64,000 nt of DNA from Nectonema munidae (GCA_030549495.1 JAUIRK010000343.1:124001-188000), one strand, 5' to 3'. Positions 30,501 to 43,090 are shown, counted from the first letter of the stretch. Numbers and translations are program-made. The notes: generated from the sequence alone by a model not told the origin.

Positions 30501-33500
30501 GAAAAAATTTGGACACGTATATATGAAAATTAAAGCTACAAAAATACTTGAAAAATTTACAAAAAATTACTTTAAAAATAGTGTCCCCAATCTTAACTTC
30601 ACTGATGGATTTTAGATTAGCAGAAAGGAAGCCAACATATCCTGTTTTCAAAACTGAAAGCTCCATCTTATTAGGGCGCAAGATACCAAGCGATTTAACG
30701 GTGTAGCTGCAAAAAATATTTGAACAATTGATTGAGGGCAAAAACGTTAAAAATAGCACTTCATAAACTTTGACTTCAAATTTAATACATGTATACATTA
30801 ATTTATTAATGCCTCGCTTTTTAAAACCTAATTTATATAGTCTTTCTATCAATGGTAGAAATGATATAGGTATTGCTATCTTGCATACGGTAGAAACAAT
30901 TTTTTCAAAGAAACTTAAAAAACAATAACGTAAACAGTAAAAGCATTTATACAAAGAACAACAAAAAGCACTTGGTGTCGAAAATCAAAAGTAAAAATGG
31001 GTTGAATGAACCAAAACCTCGTTCTAATTCAAATTCCAACTAAAAAAGGTAAATGATTGTGACGTTTTTTTACACACATTCTGCTGCGTTCCATCGACTG
31101 TAGTCAAACCTGCTTTAACAAGACACTGTCTATATTTCAATATCTCCAATTAATCTTAATTGAGCTGATTTGATCTTGATCAAGCGACCACCTGCCCACG
31201 AAGACCACATTTGATGGTTCCCTTGAGTGATCTCTTTAACCAGGTTTGAGCGTATTTGAACAAATAGAAATATTTTCAGGCACCAAATATTTTTTGCAAC
31301 GAAATGAAAGTTAGGAACATGAACTACAGTTTATGTGTCTATTGGGGAAGCGACACAAAATTATTTTTGATGAAAGCAAGCAATCGAGTGAAATAAACGA
31401 TAAATAAATCAGCAACATACGTTTTTTTTGAAGATGAGAACGTTATTTTGTCTCCCACTCTCAGAGATCCTTCTTTTACAACGATTGCCATAAATGCACC
31501 CTCAATATCTTCATACCACGAATCAAAAATGAGTGCTCTCATTGGTCCACTCTTACACTTTTCTGGCCTGAAACAAATCGAAATAACAGTATCAAAAAAA
31601 TTACAAATCAATAAAGCGTCTTTTTAAAGATCACTCTAAAAAACAACTGTTATTCCCATGGTCTGAAAACTTGCGAAAATTCTAATCATAAATAAAACAT
31701 AAGAAATCATTTTTGTCTTATCAAAAAAGGTTAAGTTAATCTTAGATTACACTTAGCATGAAAAAATTTCTTAACATATCTTATTTAAAAAGAATATAAC
31801 ACCAAATAAAGCAGTGATTCTTAAATTTTCACTGGTGGCAATGAAAAATTTTAGAATTATAGAAGAGATATATTTATTGTTGAGATTGTTGACGAATGTA
31901 TCCATAACGAGTGGCGATTTACCCGTTACCTCGGGGTAAATCTGAGAAAATTTCACCTCCTACAGCGAGGCTGGGGTATATATAATTTATGAATTCTTTT
32001 ATAGCATATAAATTTATTTAAATATTATAACATATGATGCTGATGATAATATTGATTATTATGATGTAAATTTCATCTTTACAAGTTTTAGATGTGAGCA
32101 AAAATTTTAAACAAACCCACGTTTTCGAAAAGTAGTTCTCATTTTCCTTTGTGATATAAATGTGGAAGAAAATACTGAAAGAAATGAAAAATGAGGAAAA
32201 AAGAAAGAAAAAACAAGATTTGTGTTTACGAGATGAATTAGAAGAATTTATAGAAGTGTATAATGAAGAGTAAAATTCATCAACTTTTGAATGGCCTCAA
32301 TTATGAATAGAATATAAACAACCAATTTTGAATCCAAAGTTTCATAACTAAAATGAAAATTTGTCTTGTAATTTGGGAATTTAATCATTATTGAATTTAA
32401 TCATTATTCAATCTCAAAATTAGTATTGAATGAGACGTAGAATAACTATTTTTAAAAACAAGTATTTATCTAAAAATAGATTGCATATTCAAATTAGGTA
32501 TAAAATTTGCAACATTTTGACGTATCACAGGCCATATTTGGATTTGATTTGAGGGAAATATCCGGTTTAGATCTTTGAATTTCTGTGTACTACACCCGAT
32601 AATAACAGCTTGGTTAAAAGGTAGGTTAGCAATTTGTAATGAAGTGAACTTAGCAACGCACGACTCGAATCTTGAATGTCAACAAAGCACAAGCAAAGAT
32701 TTCAATAAATACGCGGGGTAAACAAGCATGAAGATTAACGTATTGTTAATCAATATTCAATCGAGAGCGTTCATTCATCTATGTTGGATACAATCTTAAT
32801 CTATGATACGATGAGTGAACAAAAAGCCAGTAGAGATGACTGATGAGTGGCATAAAAATATTTTAAAGGTAAAAAAATTCTAGTTAGATTGGAATATTTT
32901 TAATATTGAATACGCTAAGAACACTCTCCACTATTAAACAATTTGATTAGTACAAGTTTTGAAAAGATTGAAATAATTTTTTTCAAGTTATAGACCTTCT
33001 AAGGAACAGTGGTCGTCCATCTATTACATAATGTATTTTTTTTATACTCTTAATCTATATTTAAAATTTCAGCAAAATTCACTATTTTATGCGAAAGATA
33101 TTCGCGCATGAAAAACGCTACAATTCAATACATAGTATCTTGGCAAAGCAATCTCTGCATATTTTAATGCCTCCGGAGCTTTACCAAGCTCCTAATATGT
33201 ATTTAAGGCATCGGATTCCCAAGAAGTTGAGAAATAGTTTCAGAACATTTTGATTTTATTTTATTAGTTGGATTTACCTTCTCTAAATAAGTGTACATAA
33301 TTCCCGCTATTCATTTTTCTCATTTTTAGTTACATGATATATATTAATTTAATTGAGCAAAAGTTGGCATCCGTGTGCTGGCTTAGTTTCCTTCAAGTAT
33401 GGCTTCGCTAAATTCAAATCGCAAGAATAAAGTAGATGTTATATAAGGTAGAACAATCTAGGATTTACGCGGGAATATTTTTTATAATCGCTTTTAATAA

Positions 33501-36500
33501 GTCCTCCACTCCATCACCAGTTTTAGCTGAAATCCAGAGAACATCATTCGCCTTCACAGCGAAAACTTTTTCCATTTGATCCACAACCTTGTGAAAAAGT
33601 TTCGATGAAATTTAGTGTGTTAAAGGGAAATATAAAGATACCGCTTTTATATCGATGTTTTTCAAATCTATTTTGTTCACAACTGGAATTATTTTGAGAT
33701 TTAATTCTTTGGCGAGGGAAAAATTTGAAACTGTTTGAGCTTGTATTCCCTGGAATTTAAGTTGGAGAAAATTTAAAGTGCACATTTTCAAAATCATTCC
33801 ATTATATAAAATGAAGGGAATAAATAAATACAAAATAGAAATAAATGAAAAATGACTATAAAAATTAAAACTATTTATACTAAAGTTAATTATTTCTTGA
33901 ATTCTTAGGTAAAGGTGTTTTCATCGAGAAGGCACAATTGCGCCGCTCGTATCAAACAATGAAGAAAGAAGGCTTGATGCGGGATCGAATCCAAAACCTT
34001 GAGTTATCGAAACCCAGTATATAAACGGCCTTACACACGCCCCTTTAAGCGTGGTGGATGACGCTTAAAAGTTTGAAACATTAAAAAAATTATTTATTCA
34101 AATTTCCATTTTTCCATAAATAACTTTGTTTGAAGATAAAAAAAAAGCATGACATAAGTAATAGTTTTAAGATTTGAACAAGTGTGTTATCCCAGTACAA
34201 TAGATAAATACAGATTGAAGTATAATATAAAAAATGGCCAACCGTACCGATGAGGCTGGCTCTACGTAACACAGGAGTTAATGGGTGATCATGAAATTGG
34301 TAATAAAGTAAAAATTAGCAGTATACTTCTTTTACATCTACGAGAAGAATTGCACCTTCGGCAGAAGCCAGAGATCTTGAAACTTCGTAATTAAAGTCAA
34401 CATGCCCCTAGGAAGAAAGTGAAAGAAAATTATCAAAAAAAGCTTATTTGTGCTTTGGCAAGATCACCTGAGAAACAACCTGACAGACTACTATTTAAGA
34501 AATAATGTAGGATTAAAATTAAAAAAATACAAAAAAATCAATGAATCCTAAATTGTCGGATTATTAAGTGTCAGATTAGAAGATCATCAAAATATTTCTT
34601 TTAGAAATTTTATGTTATATTTCTTTAATTGACTGACCACAGGTTCTTACATGTTTGGAGAAAGATTATCAAACCCTTAAGAACTTAAAAAGCATTCTTT
34701 TAGCATAACCAAATAAGAATATTGATTAACGGAGGCATCAAAAATAAGATCCTATTAAATGATTACTCGATAATTTGCATATATCATTACATGTGCAGGA
34801 TTGATGTCTAATTCTTACTAATAATATGGATTTTCTTTGCTCCAAAAATAAATATATCCATCTCGGGCACTTCGGTATATCGTAATTTAGCTGTCTTTTT
34901 TCCATGTCAGTATCGCTTAACTCATTAGCAAAAGTTGGTTTTCTTTTGTCATGTGTCAAACATTGCGTTTTTTTTTATTTTTAGCTCGGATGATCGTTTT
35001 TGTAAAGACTCTTTTGATGATTGTAGCACACATGCGTTGATAATATCTGCGCCTCTTTCTTTTCAAGTTGAAAGACAACCTATTCTTAGCTTGCCTTTAA
35101 TTGATCCTGTAATAAGCAACATGTTTTATTACCACCTCAATATTGTTTATTGGAGGATCAGGTTTTCCAAAATTCATAGTAGAGTCATCGGGTATGTTTT
35201 CAATACTTCTGGAATATTTGTCATCATGTGCCCATAAACCTCCAAGCAATCTTTCTCCTAAGCTGCAAGAGCTTGTATCAGTCATTTAAAAAAATATTAT
35301 TTATTATAAGATTTTTAAAATAAAAATTTTTAAGATAAAGAATAAACAATGTTAAAAATATTTAGGTGTGAGTTGACAAAACTTTTGGACCGTACCCTGT
35401 ATATAAAAAGCTGTGCAAAATGTGATTAAATAATTTTACAATTTTACGGGTGTGTCAATCAAATTCAAGAGATATTGGGTGTTATCTTCTTCGTGGCGGT
35501 ATAAAAGCGAAGCCGTTTGAGCTTTCACAGTGATACCTCTTTCGCGTTCAACTTGAAGAGAGTCCAGCACTTGCTTATTCTCATCAGATTTCTCAATTGA
35601 CCCTGAATTATTCATAATAAAAGTGAACAGACATTGAGATAATATCGATACGCAAACTCAAAACAAATAAAGAATAAAGCAAACAGAATGCAACACATTT
35701 ATAACGTAATCAATAGTTAATTGAATTGATCAAATGCAGATTTTGTTGAAATAAGCCCCAACTTTTAAATAGCGTTTTTCTTTGATTTAAAATAAAATTA
35801 TTTGTTTGAATAATGCTAACAAACATGCTAATTAACAAACTACCTAACATGCTTTTCAAAACGATTCAATAGTAGATAACGCAACTTTAATAACAATCAA
35901 CTGTTAATAAGGATCTTCGCAGATGGTGAAGTGAGCTATCTACAACTGATGCAAAATAAAAAGAAATGTTTAAAAAGGACTTTTCCCAAAGCATCGAATA
36001 CACAACCCAAGCATTCGTGTCTATATTTTACTTAAAAATAGAGATAAATGAAAGCTGTGAAAGAAAAAGCAACACCATCATACTCTCATTTTGCAAATAC
36101 ACTAAATTTACATGCATTGAAGAAGTTTTAAAAAAAATTCGCAAAAATACTACAGACTTCAGCTTTTTTAATAAAAACTTTGTTGACTTTTCAGTTTGAA
36201 AAATTGACTTTTTTTGGGCCAACAAAAACAGTTTTTAGCGTTTATCAAAAATCGTATGAAATTTAAAAGTAGGAAAAATATATATTTTTATAGTAGTTTT
36301 TAAAAGTCATGAGCCCTTTGTGATAATGGTGAATGCAAGATATCATGCAATTAGCGCTATTGATCATGAAACTATTTTGTAGGATTTTGCAAATAAGAAA
36401 GCCAATATACTGTCTTTTTCTAAAAATGCGTGCACAATAAGCAGTTTGTCTGTAAGCAAAACTGTAACCACGGTTCTGGGCGATAATGAAATTCAGTTGG

Positions 36501-38677
36501 CCAATTTTTCAAAAAGAAGTTAGCTACTACATAAACAAATATTCAAATATTTTTTCACATGAGAATTTAATGTAGTCAGAATTTCAAGCATAGGTAAAAT
36601 CTTCTAATCATAAATTTCAGTTGGATCATCACTTCTTTGTAATAATTAAGGATTTCTTTTTAACCCTCAATGGTACACGCTACTCCAAAATGAAGTTAGG
36701 CATTATTTAAACTTGTATAATCATTCATACTTTAATGATATATTGTGACATTTCTGGAGCATTTTCGCTCATACTCCATTGCTCCAAACGATACACCAGG
36801 TCTTTTTTACATGTATCTCAGTTTTGTCAGAACTGTGTCTTTTGCCTCAAATGTAAAAGCTACTCCTTTTTGTAGTACAGAATTTTATTTATATTTTATA
36901 GTAAAAGTAATGTAGTTGGTTGTAGGCAGTCACACGTCGTATTTTTACATATCTATTTTCTATTCGTCAGTATCATAATTATTTTTTTCACACGCACTGA
37001 CTTTTGTAATACTAAATTTTTTGTTCCGTAAAATGGAAAAAAAATAAAAGGCATATTTCTTATTGAGAAATGCCCACTTATCCAGAATAGAAGAAAACGG
37101 TTTTAGTGAAAACGAAAATATTGAAAATGAGGAATTGAACTTTGATGAATCCTATTCACTAAATTCTGGGCGATTAGATGATGTTGAGTGTTGATGAAGG
37201 AGAAATTTATATATTCGTAGAAAAAAATAATGAAGAATGTTATTATGAAGAATATGTTGGAAATTATGTAGTCATTATGATAGTGGTGAAGAAACTGAGG
37301 AAAATTATAAGGATCGCGAGAACTCATTGTCGAATGAAAAGATCAAGTGTGGTAAAATAATGTATTCTAAGGATCCACCGTTAGTTCGATCTTATTCAAT
37401 AAACATTTCAAAAGAAATACCTCGTTATATTTAAAATCATAAAGATGAATAATACATTTTTGTTAATTTTATGATGATTATATGTTTTTGCAAATTCAAG
37501 GATTCACAAATCAAAAAGTGAACGATGTCATAAAAAAACTTCGTTCATCAAAATTATAAGAAACTTTCTTGATGAGCTCGGGGAGAAAGAAGGAAAATTG
37601 ATAAGTTAGCCGTAGTCAGAGATGTTTGGATTATCATTCAAAAAAAGTGTTGCAATGTTTGTTCCAGGAAGGACTCTGACCGTTGATGAACAGCTTTATT
37701 GATATAGAGGAATATGCACACAGCGAAGAACTTTCATTCCAAACAAGCATCAAAAATTTTTTTAAAAGCAATTTTGAAAACTCAAACTAAAAATTGAACT
37801 GATGACAGAAAAAAAACTATATCAAAAAATTAAGTGATTTTTTAAAGTAATCAAGCCTTTCACCAAAAAAATTAATGCTTTCTAAAGATGCTGTTTATAT
37901 TGCTTAAAAGTATTTAGAATAGTATGCCATGGTCTTGGAGAAAATAGATGACCACATTTTTCACTAAATATTAGGACCAATTTTAGTGAAATATTGGTCA
38001 ATAATGAAAAATTAGCCAGTTTTTTATAGAAAAAATAATGTAATCTATTGTTAAGAAGAAACAAAGCTTTTTATTGATGTATACATCATTATGGAAAATA
38101 TTTGAAATATTAAACTTTCTTCATTAAAGGAAACAACTGGAAAATTTTCATTCTTAGACAATTTTTTCAACATATATTTTTTTAATTTTAGGTTTTGTAA
38201 TATTTAAATATATAATAAGTCTGGCAAGACGTGTAAGGCAAATGTCTCCAATGTAGTTTTGCCAGACCACTGATATATGAAATCTTAATTTATAATTAGA
38301 TACTTTAGTTCACATTAGAAGATAAAATGCATTTTCTAAAAGAAAAGAGTTCAAATAATATAAAAGATATGAGTGTTGTCGTTTGAAAAGATGATGTAAA
38401 GGAGAAATGATGAAAATTGGAACTTTGAAAAGAAAATGTACAGGTTAAGTTGTGATATTAATATTAATATATTTGCAAAGTTGTAAAAGTAGGGTGGAAA
38501 TATGCGGTTGAAGAGTATACCTGTAATTTCAAGAAGACGATCAGCAAGCGTACTCTTTCCATGGTCAACGTGTGCTATTATACAAAAATTACGAATGGAA
38601 TCTTCTGAAAAACTTTCAAGGTGATTCTTAAAAACATAAAATATTTTGTAGAAGGAAGAAAACATAATAAATCCCAA
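26607..38677 (-). CDS. GUF1: GUF1 (EF4/LepA), mitochondrial translation GTPase, 8 exons
   Basis: LepA-family GTPase that acts on mitochondrial ribosomes (ribosome back-translocase/remobilising factor). Exons in gene order: 38677-38521, 35602-35448, 34407-34327, 33749-33642, 33587-33469, 31567-31421, 30706-30571, 27593-26607. Total 1890 nt, 629 residues plus stop, all phases consistent, GT-AG throughout. G boxes: AHVDHGKS (35-42), [10 protein letters not shown] (G2, 73-82), DTPGHVDF (102-109), NKID (156-159), SAKTG (188-191 region). C-terminal EF-G-like domains and the LepA-specific end ([19 protein letters not shown]) are intact. Human GUF1 is 669 residues; the difference is mostly a shorter N-terminus. 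The introns hold a SINE, a piggyBac remnant and tandem repeats. Confidence 0.97.
27600..28260 (-). other. GUF1 intron 7, diverged repeat DNA
   Basis: Short repeated phrases around 27680-27745 (GGTATATTT, TTCTAAG/TTCTAGG, GGCATATTTGTGG) and a degenerate run-up to the tandem array at 28260. No coding. Confidence 0.45.
28260..29020 (-). repeat. tandem repeat, about 145-bp unit, five degenerate copies
   Basis: Repeated phase marker AAATAT(A/C)TGTTTTTATACC at about 28297, 28451, 28593, 28731 and 28876. It is followed each time by CATGCT, CATTTTTCACATTTAGAGG, TTTTAAAATATCTG and TCTCCAAAAA-like blocks. In GUF1 intron 7. Confidence 0.75.
30040..30370 (-). repeat. tandem repeat, about 115-bp unit, two to three copies
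   Basis: Units share CAGGTTT(T/G)A, TTTCATAAAAAA, AACATCA, CTACTTGAAAATGG and TATATGTATGTAAAAA. In GUF1 intron 7, just before a 17-C homopolymer run at about 30419. Confidence 0.6.
30417..30437. repeat. poly-C run
   Basis: Uninterrupted C tract followed by CTCCCAGCACTTGAGCG. The phrase CCCAGCACTTG recurs inverted at 38736-38750 beside another C-rich patch, so both may be ends of one element family. Confidence 0.6.
31568..33468 (-). other. GUF1 intron 5, no recognised feature
   Basis: AT-rich with no supportable ORF. A local hairpin lies near 31911-31945 (GATTTACCC ... GGGGTAAATC). Confidence 0.45.
33469..38677 (-). CDS. GUF1 exons 1-5, GTP-binding domain
   Basis: Exon 1 (38677-38521) starts at an ATG giving [13 protein letters not shown]; a second ATG four codons in is equally possible. 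About 30 residues precede the conserved [12 protein letters not shown], and they are aromatic and lysine-containing rather than arginine-rich, so a mitochondrial presequence is only weakly supported. An acceptor-like TTTTTCAG just upstream of EDSIRN leaves open a further upstream first exon. Exon 2 supplies [14 protein letters not shown], exon 3 [19 protein letters not shown], exon 4 GIQAQT and NKID, exon 5 [13 protein letters not shown]. The exon 3 donor is after GAA (GTATAC), giving LLVDVKE before GIQAQT. Confidence 0.93.
33907..34042 (-). mobile_element. tRNA-derived SINE, family 1
   Basis: Reverse strand carries the family order: GGTTTCGATAACTCAAGG, GGATTCGATCCCGC (B box), CATCAAGCC, TTGATACGAGCGGCGCAATT, CTTCTCGATGAAAACACC, then TTTACC tail. 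In GUF1 intron 3, same sense as the gene. Confidence 0.88.
34740..35285 (-). other. GUF1 intron 2, unexplained open frames
   Basis: Antisense to + but sense with GUF1 are two frames of 62 and 73 codons ([16 protein letters not shown] at 35285 and [20 protein letters not shown] at 34959). Local composition is slightly less AT-rich than the surroundings. No family recognised; perhaps a decayed transposase. Confidence 0.3.
36100..36235 (-). repeat. dispersed repeat, copy 1 (uninterrupted)
   Basis: Reverse strand CAATTTTTCAAACTGAAAAG, TTTTTATTAAAAAAGCTGAA, TGTAGTATTTTTGCGAA, AATGCATGTAAATTTAGTG matches 52445-52700, where a TTAA MITE splits it. Confidence 0.7.
37020..37840 (+). pseudogene. piggyBac transposase, degenerate
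   Basis: The + strand shows, in different frames, an acidic N-terminal stretch ([18 protein letters not shown]), then [12 protein letters not shown] (about 37594-37629) and [14 protein letters not shown] (about 37657-37698). The last two match the conserved piggyBac block (xRDVW...PGxxxTxDEQL) that contains the first catalytic Asp, and IPNKHQKF follows as IPSKPAKY does in active enzymes. It has many frame changes and stops and is truncated after about 37840. It lies antisense in GUF1 intron 1. TTAACCC at 36658 may mark an old left end, but no matching right end was found. Confidence 0.75.
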
Positions 38678-38724
38678 AAAATTACTTCATGAAAAAGAAC
38701 AGAATTGATAGGATAAAAATATAT

Positions 38725-38780
38725 CAAGAGCGCAAGTGCTGGGAGCGAAAAAGTCCTTCGCCCCACCCCGCCCCTCGAAT
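38725..38780. repeat. GC-rich patch just upstream of GUF1
   Basis: GCAAGTGCTGGGAGCGAAAA then GCCCCACCCCGCCCC. This is about 50 bp upstream of the GUF1 start, so it could be promoter DNA, but it resembles the GTGGGGCGAA ends of the hAT element at 11371-12495. Confidence 0.4.
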
Positions 38781-38814
38781 AATTTAAAATTTTCTCAATT
38801 CTATTATAGGACTT

Positions 38815-39025
38815 GTTTGGCTAGTGAGTAGATTTTCTATATTAGTTTTCTTGTTTTAAAGTTAAGTCTTAGAATTAATATTTAAAATAAATTTTTCCAT
38901 TAACTTCCATTTCTTTGATACAATGCAAATTTGAGCTATATTTGATCAGAAGCAGTAATGAGCCATGAATTTGAACAAGAGCCCATATATTCTTCAGCGA
39001 GACAAATATTTTTTATAGCACATAA
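38815..39025 (+). repeat. dispersed repeat, copy 2
   Basis: Ordered matches to 5060-5340 (GAGTAGATTTTC, CTTGTTTTAAAG, GTTAAGTCTTAGAAT, ATGCAAATTTGAGCT, AACAAGAGCC). Confidence 0.65.
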
Positions 39026-39839
39026 CTATATAAGAAAGTATTCTCTATAATTTAAAGCGTAAAAGGTTTATCTCGATTGATTACTCTAACTGAAAGAGTT
39101 AAATTCATGTAATAGAATACCCAAGTGCCCTTAATATATTTGCTAAATATAATTTAAACAATCAAATCTTTCATTCTAGAAATAAAATATATTGCAGCTT
39201 TATTCTTAGATATTCCTTTTATTTACTGTTTTCGATTTTTTTGTCAAGATTGCTTTGAATAGTTGGCAAAGTTTTCACACTTTTTTTTAAATTTTTGTTA
39301 AAAAACTTAGCACAAATAATTTCATTTTCATGTAATTTATAGCGCATAATAGAAAAACTAATTTACATAAATTTAGGGTTTGTTTCTAGCAAATTTTCTT
39401 CCAAAAATTTTAAACTCATTTCCAATCTGATTATATAAGATGGCTCTTTGTCTTGCTGTTACTATCTACTTTGGATTGTTGATAATTAGTGAGATCAGAG
39501 GCTGAGAATTTAGCTAATCAATATTGCATCAAATAGCGGGATTATCGAATAATCTACCTTAGGATAAATGAGGTCTGACTGTATTACCCATGAATCTTAT
39601 AATACAACCCTTTCCATATGGTCTTTAGAAGATAGAGCATAGCGTATCTAGAGATATAAACGGCAACTGTGACAATTGATTTCAATAAATAGTAAGTCAT
39701 TTAAAAAATATAAATCAACACATGAACTAAATTGATTCAATAATTGTCTAAATAATCCAATCAAAGTGAATGTAATGGATGCATCTGCTTTGTTTAAACC
39801 AGTTTATCTAAGTTTGGTAGTTTTGATCAATGCAACTTT

Positions 39840-40700
39840 CATATAATTACTCACTTCCAATCTGTTTCGAGATATGGTTTCAATGGCAAGTATATGAAGG
39901 CATTTTCTTTAATGAAATACACAGTTTTAATGACTTCATTGAAAACATTTCTGAACCCATCAGGTATGGTTTAATCAGAGTCAAAAAATTAAAATAAAAA
40001 ATTACTAGAGCACCGTGAGTACACACTTCAAGCGCATGTTCTTTGTAAAACAAAAAATTGTATGTACAAATACGTAAGAACAAAACTGAGATAAGTTTGC
40101 AGCATCCATCGTTGTATCGAGCTGAATTGCAAAAAAAAGTTAAAAATCATATCCCAAATCAATAAAAACCAGCTGCGACATTATATCATCTCTACTATTA
40201 GCTTTCTAATAGTAATATCATCAGGCATCTCTCGTATTAGCGTTCTATCGGTATCATTTGACAGGAAGATATGCTTCAACTTTTCAAATTCAGAACTTTT
40301 TAGAATATTCAATATAATATTTATGCAGCAAGGTAATATCAACTGTTATCTTATGTTGTAGCAGGGCTTTTTGACAACAGTTATTTTTTAGAAACTTTAT
40401 AGAAGGGTTAAAGCGCACTCAATATTTTGCAAAAACATTTATGAAATCTGGATTTCTAAAATCGTTCAGCTTGACGTTTAATCAATAGCTTTGATTACTG
40501 AACTCGAGTGCTTCATATCCAAGTTTCTTTTTAACTTACTGGGCTTTCGAAATGTGGATGCTAACAGTTCAGAACACAAAAGACACCGAGGTTCCTCTTC
40601 GCCGCCAGATTCTAATGCAGTAAAAGCAAATTTCAAGTATGAGTCGTCATATCTCATTTTTAATCCATTAAGAAAAATGCACATTCACATCTATAAAATC
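39840..40700 (-). pseudogene. hAT transposase of ZBED5/SCAND3-like type, broken
   Basis: An open N-terminal frame (40684-40478) carries a BED zinc finger: DDSYLKFAFTALESGG then CLLCSELLAS and KPSKLKRNLDMKH (C-x2-C ... H-x4-H-type). Further down the reverse strand come HIFLSNDTDRTLIREM, FAIQLDTTMDAANLSQFC (first catalytic Asp block) and EVIKTVYFIKENAF, in the order seen in ZBED5-like hAT proteins. Several stops and shifts separate them and the C-terminal dimerisation part is missing. Lies between GUF1 and the Trio-like gene. Confidence 0.8.
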
Positions 40701-43090
40701 ATGCCAGAAAAGCAATAAAAATGAAAAATAGTACTCAATTCAAAGACTACCTTATTTACTCTTAAATGTGATTCATTGACAAAAATCGCAAATGAACCAA
40801 TATAGGTTGAACAAAAAGATCCACCCGGTAACCCCTTCTCGGTCCCCGTGGAACGGCTTCGCGATCCCCTATGACCGTTGACTCAAGTTTGAAAGTTTCC
40901 CTTCCTCCCTACCCAGAAACTTTGAGGGTGTAGGCTTCTGATATATATAGTAAGTAAAGTGAAAATAAGACTAATAAAACCCACTAATGTTATCAACAGG
41001 CCAGTCATGGAGGGGGGTTTCTTGAAATGCATAAATTTATACACTTTCTTATAGTTTATATGGTCTTATAATTAGCATTGATCCTACTATGATTAGAGTC
41101 TAGAGACGGACTAGTTACCCATGAATATTAAAATATATTAGAAATTAATATTAATATAATAGATTATATATACTCACTGGTCTGATAAGAGCAGGAAAAA
41201 CAAAAAGAAAAATATATATGTAACATACTAAGTATAAGTGGTCTTGCCATGACTAGTATTATATATCTAAATGTGGAAACTAGGAAAAATAAAACTTATA
41301 TTCCGAATTTTTACATTGCATTTTGCACTTGCATTAAGGTTTAGGATAGATAGCAAATAAAATTTCAAATAAATTTAATAAAAAATAACAATTTTTGCTA
41401 ATGGAGGAGACTGGAGACAACGTTTTGTTTCCGCTAAGCTTTTTCCGTAACTCGTCGTAGAACAGCACACTTTTCGTAAAGGTAACCGCTGAAAAATAAG
41501 TTGTTGGTCGGGCTTGCAAAGGGCACTAATACACAAATACAAACATATGAATGAAAGACATACTTTTGAATTTTCTTTGAAAAATCTCACAAAAACTTTT
41601 TGAAATTTGAACTGAAACAGTATCCTTTTAAAAAAGAATGATTAAATAAATTAAATTACAATTTTAACCACTTCCCAAAATAAAACTTAAAATAATTTTA
41701 CTTTTGTAACAAATTTTCAAGTTTTAAGGTAAAATCTATTTTATACAGCAATTGATGAAGGACTTTCGGTTAAGTTGGAAGATATTATCAAAAGAATATT
41801 ATGAATGAATATAAACGATTTTTTAACATTAAAAGAAAAGACAATGATAGATATCGAATTGTTTAAGGAGAGATATGGGTGCAGAGAGAGAGATTTAAGC
41901 CCATCGATTTTTTCATTAGGTTCTTATTCTCTTAAACTATCAGTCTTATAATTACTTGATCAGCCCTTTCCTAAACGGAAAATAAAACTAATATAAATTT
42001 CAATTTATCATTATACTTATATATGCAAATAACAAACTCATATATTCAGTATTAATGAATTAAGCTCCCCCTTGAATGTGTTCCTGAAACTGCCAATGGT
42101 CTTCAATAACAGTTTCTTGAAAAATAAAGTTATATTGTTCCACTTTAATTTTGTAATTTTTTATATTAACCCGGTTGCATTAAATATAAGTACACTATTG
42201 GTTTAAAATAAAAAAGTTAAAAACTAACTAGGGCGCCCCGCAATCCTATCAGACCTGAAAGTTAAGCTATATAATTTTGATATTATAGGGAGTATAAAAA
42301 ATATTTGACACTTTTATATTAAACAAATATTTAAAGTAAAATCAAACTCATATGAAAAGAGTATTAAAACTTTATGTACCATAGAATATAAAAAAAATTT
42401 CTGTCACACCACACAAGCAAAAAGAGGTTTTTGATGCGGTGCTGGAAATTTAATAAAATAAAAAAATATAAATATAATTAGCCTATAGTTTATATATATA
42501 CCTAGAATAAAAATATATGAATGTACCTTTGGAATTTATTCAAATTGAATATTTTATTTAACATTTCGGATATTTAAGTTTAAATGAGCGCCATTATAAA
42601 ACTGTATTTTTTTAATCATGAAAAATGTTATATAATAAAATAAAATGGCATTATAGTTTGTAGGTTGTTTGATGCGCCTCGCATACATAAGCCACCTATG
42701 CTGGTTTACAGGCAACAACATGTAACCCGGCTAAAATGGCATTAAATTTGCTTATTTTAACTTTATGCTTTTTTACATGATTTACATAAATTTCAAAAAT
42801 GGCGAATATTTTTTTAATACTAGTCATATATCAAGGACCTTTTTAAAAATGTTACTTTTTTAATTCTAGTTTAAACTACAATTAAAAAGCTAAAATATCT
42901 GATAAATTGTAGTTATTTCTTTAAAACATTTATTCAAATGTCTAACCGAAAACATCCAGATAAAGATGATATCTGAAAACCTAATTCAACCCAAATAATA
43001 GCTAGGCTCTTTAAAGAATTTATTGCCAATTTCTTTCTGTAGGAGACCTAACGATCCTCAATAATCTATAATATGAAGTAACGGTTGTAC
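40700..43090. other. intergenic DNA
   Basis: AT-rich. A GC-richer patch at 40815-40910 (CACCCGGTAACCCC, GTCCCCGTGGAACGG) may be the end of the neighbouring hAT element. One weak exon candidate at 41334-41488. Confidence 0.4.
41334..41488 (-). CDS. possible terminal exon of unknown gene
   Basis: After the acceptor-like TTATTTTTCAG a 51-codon frame runs to a stop (VTFTKSVLFYDELRKKLSG, then SPVSSISKN). Codons look less AT-biased than the surroundings over the first 35 residues. There is no recognised family, no matching upstream exon and no clear polyadenylation signal. Could equally be chance. Confidence 0.2.
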
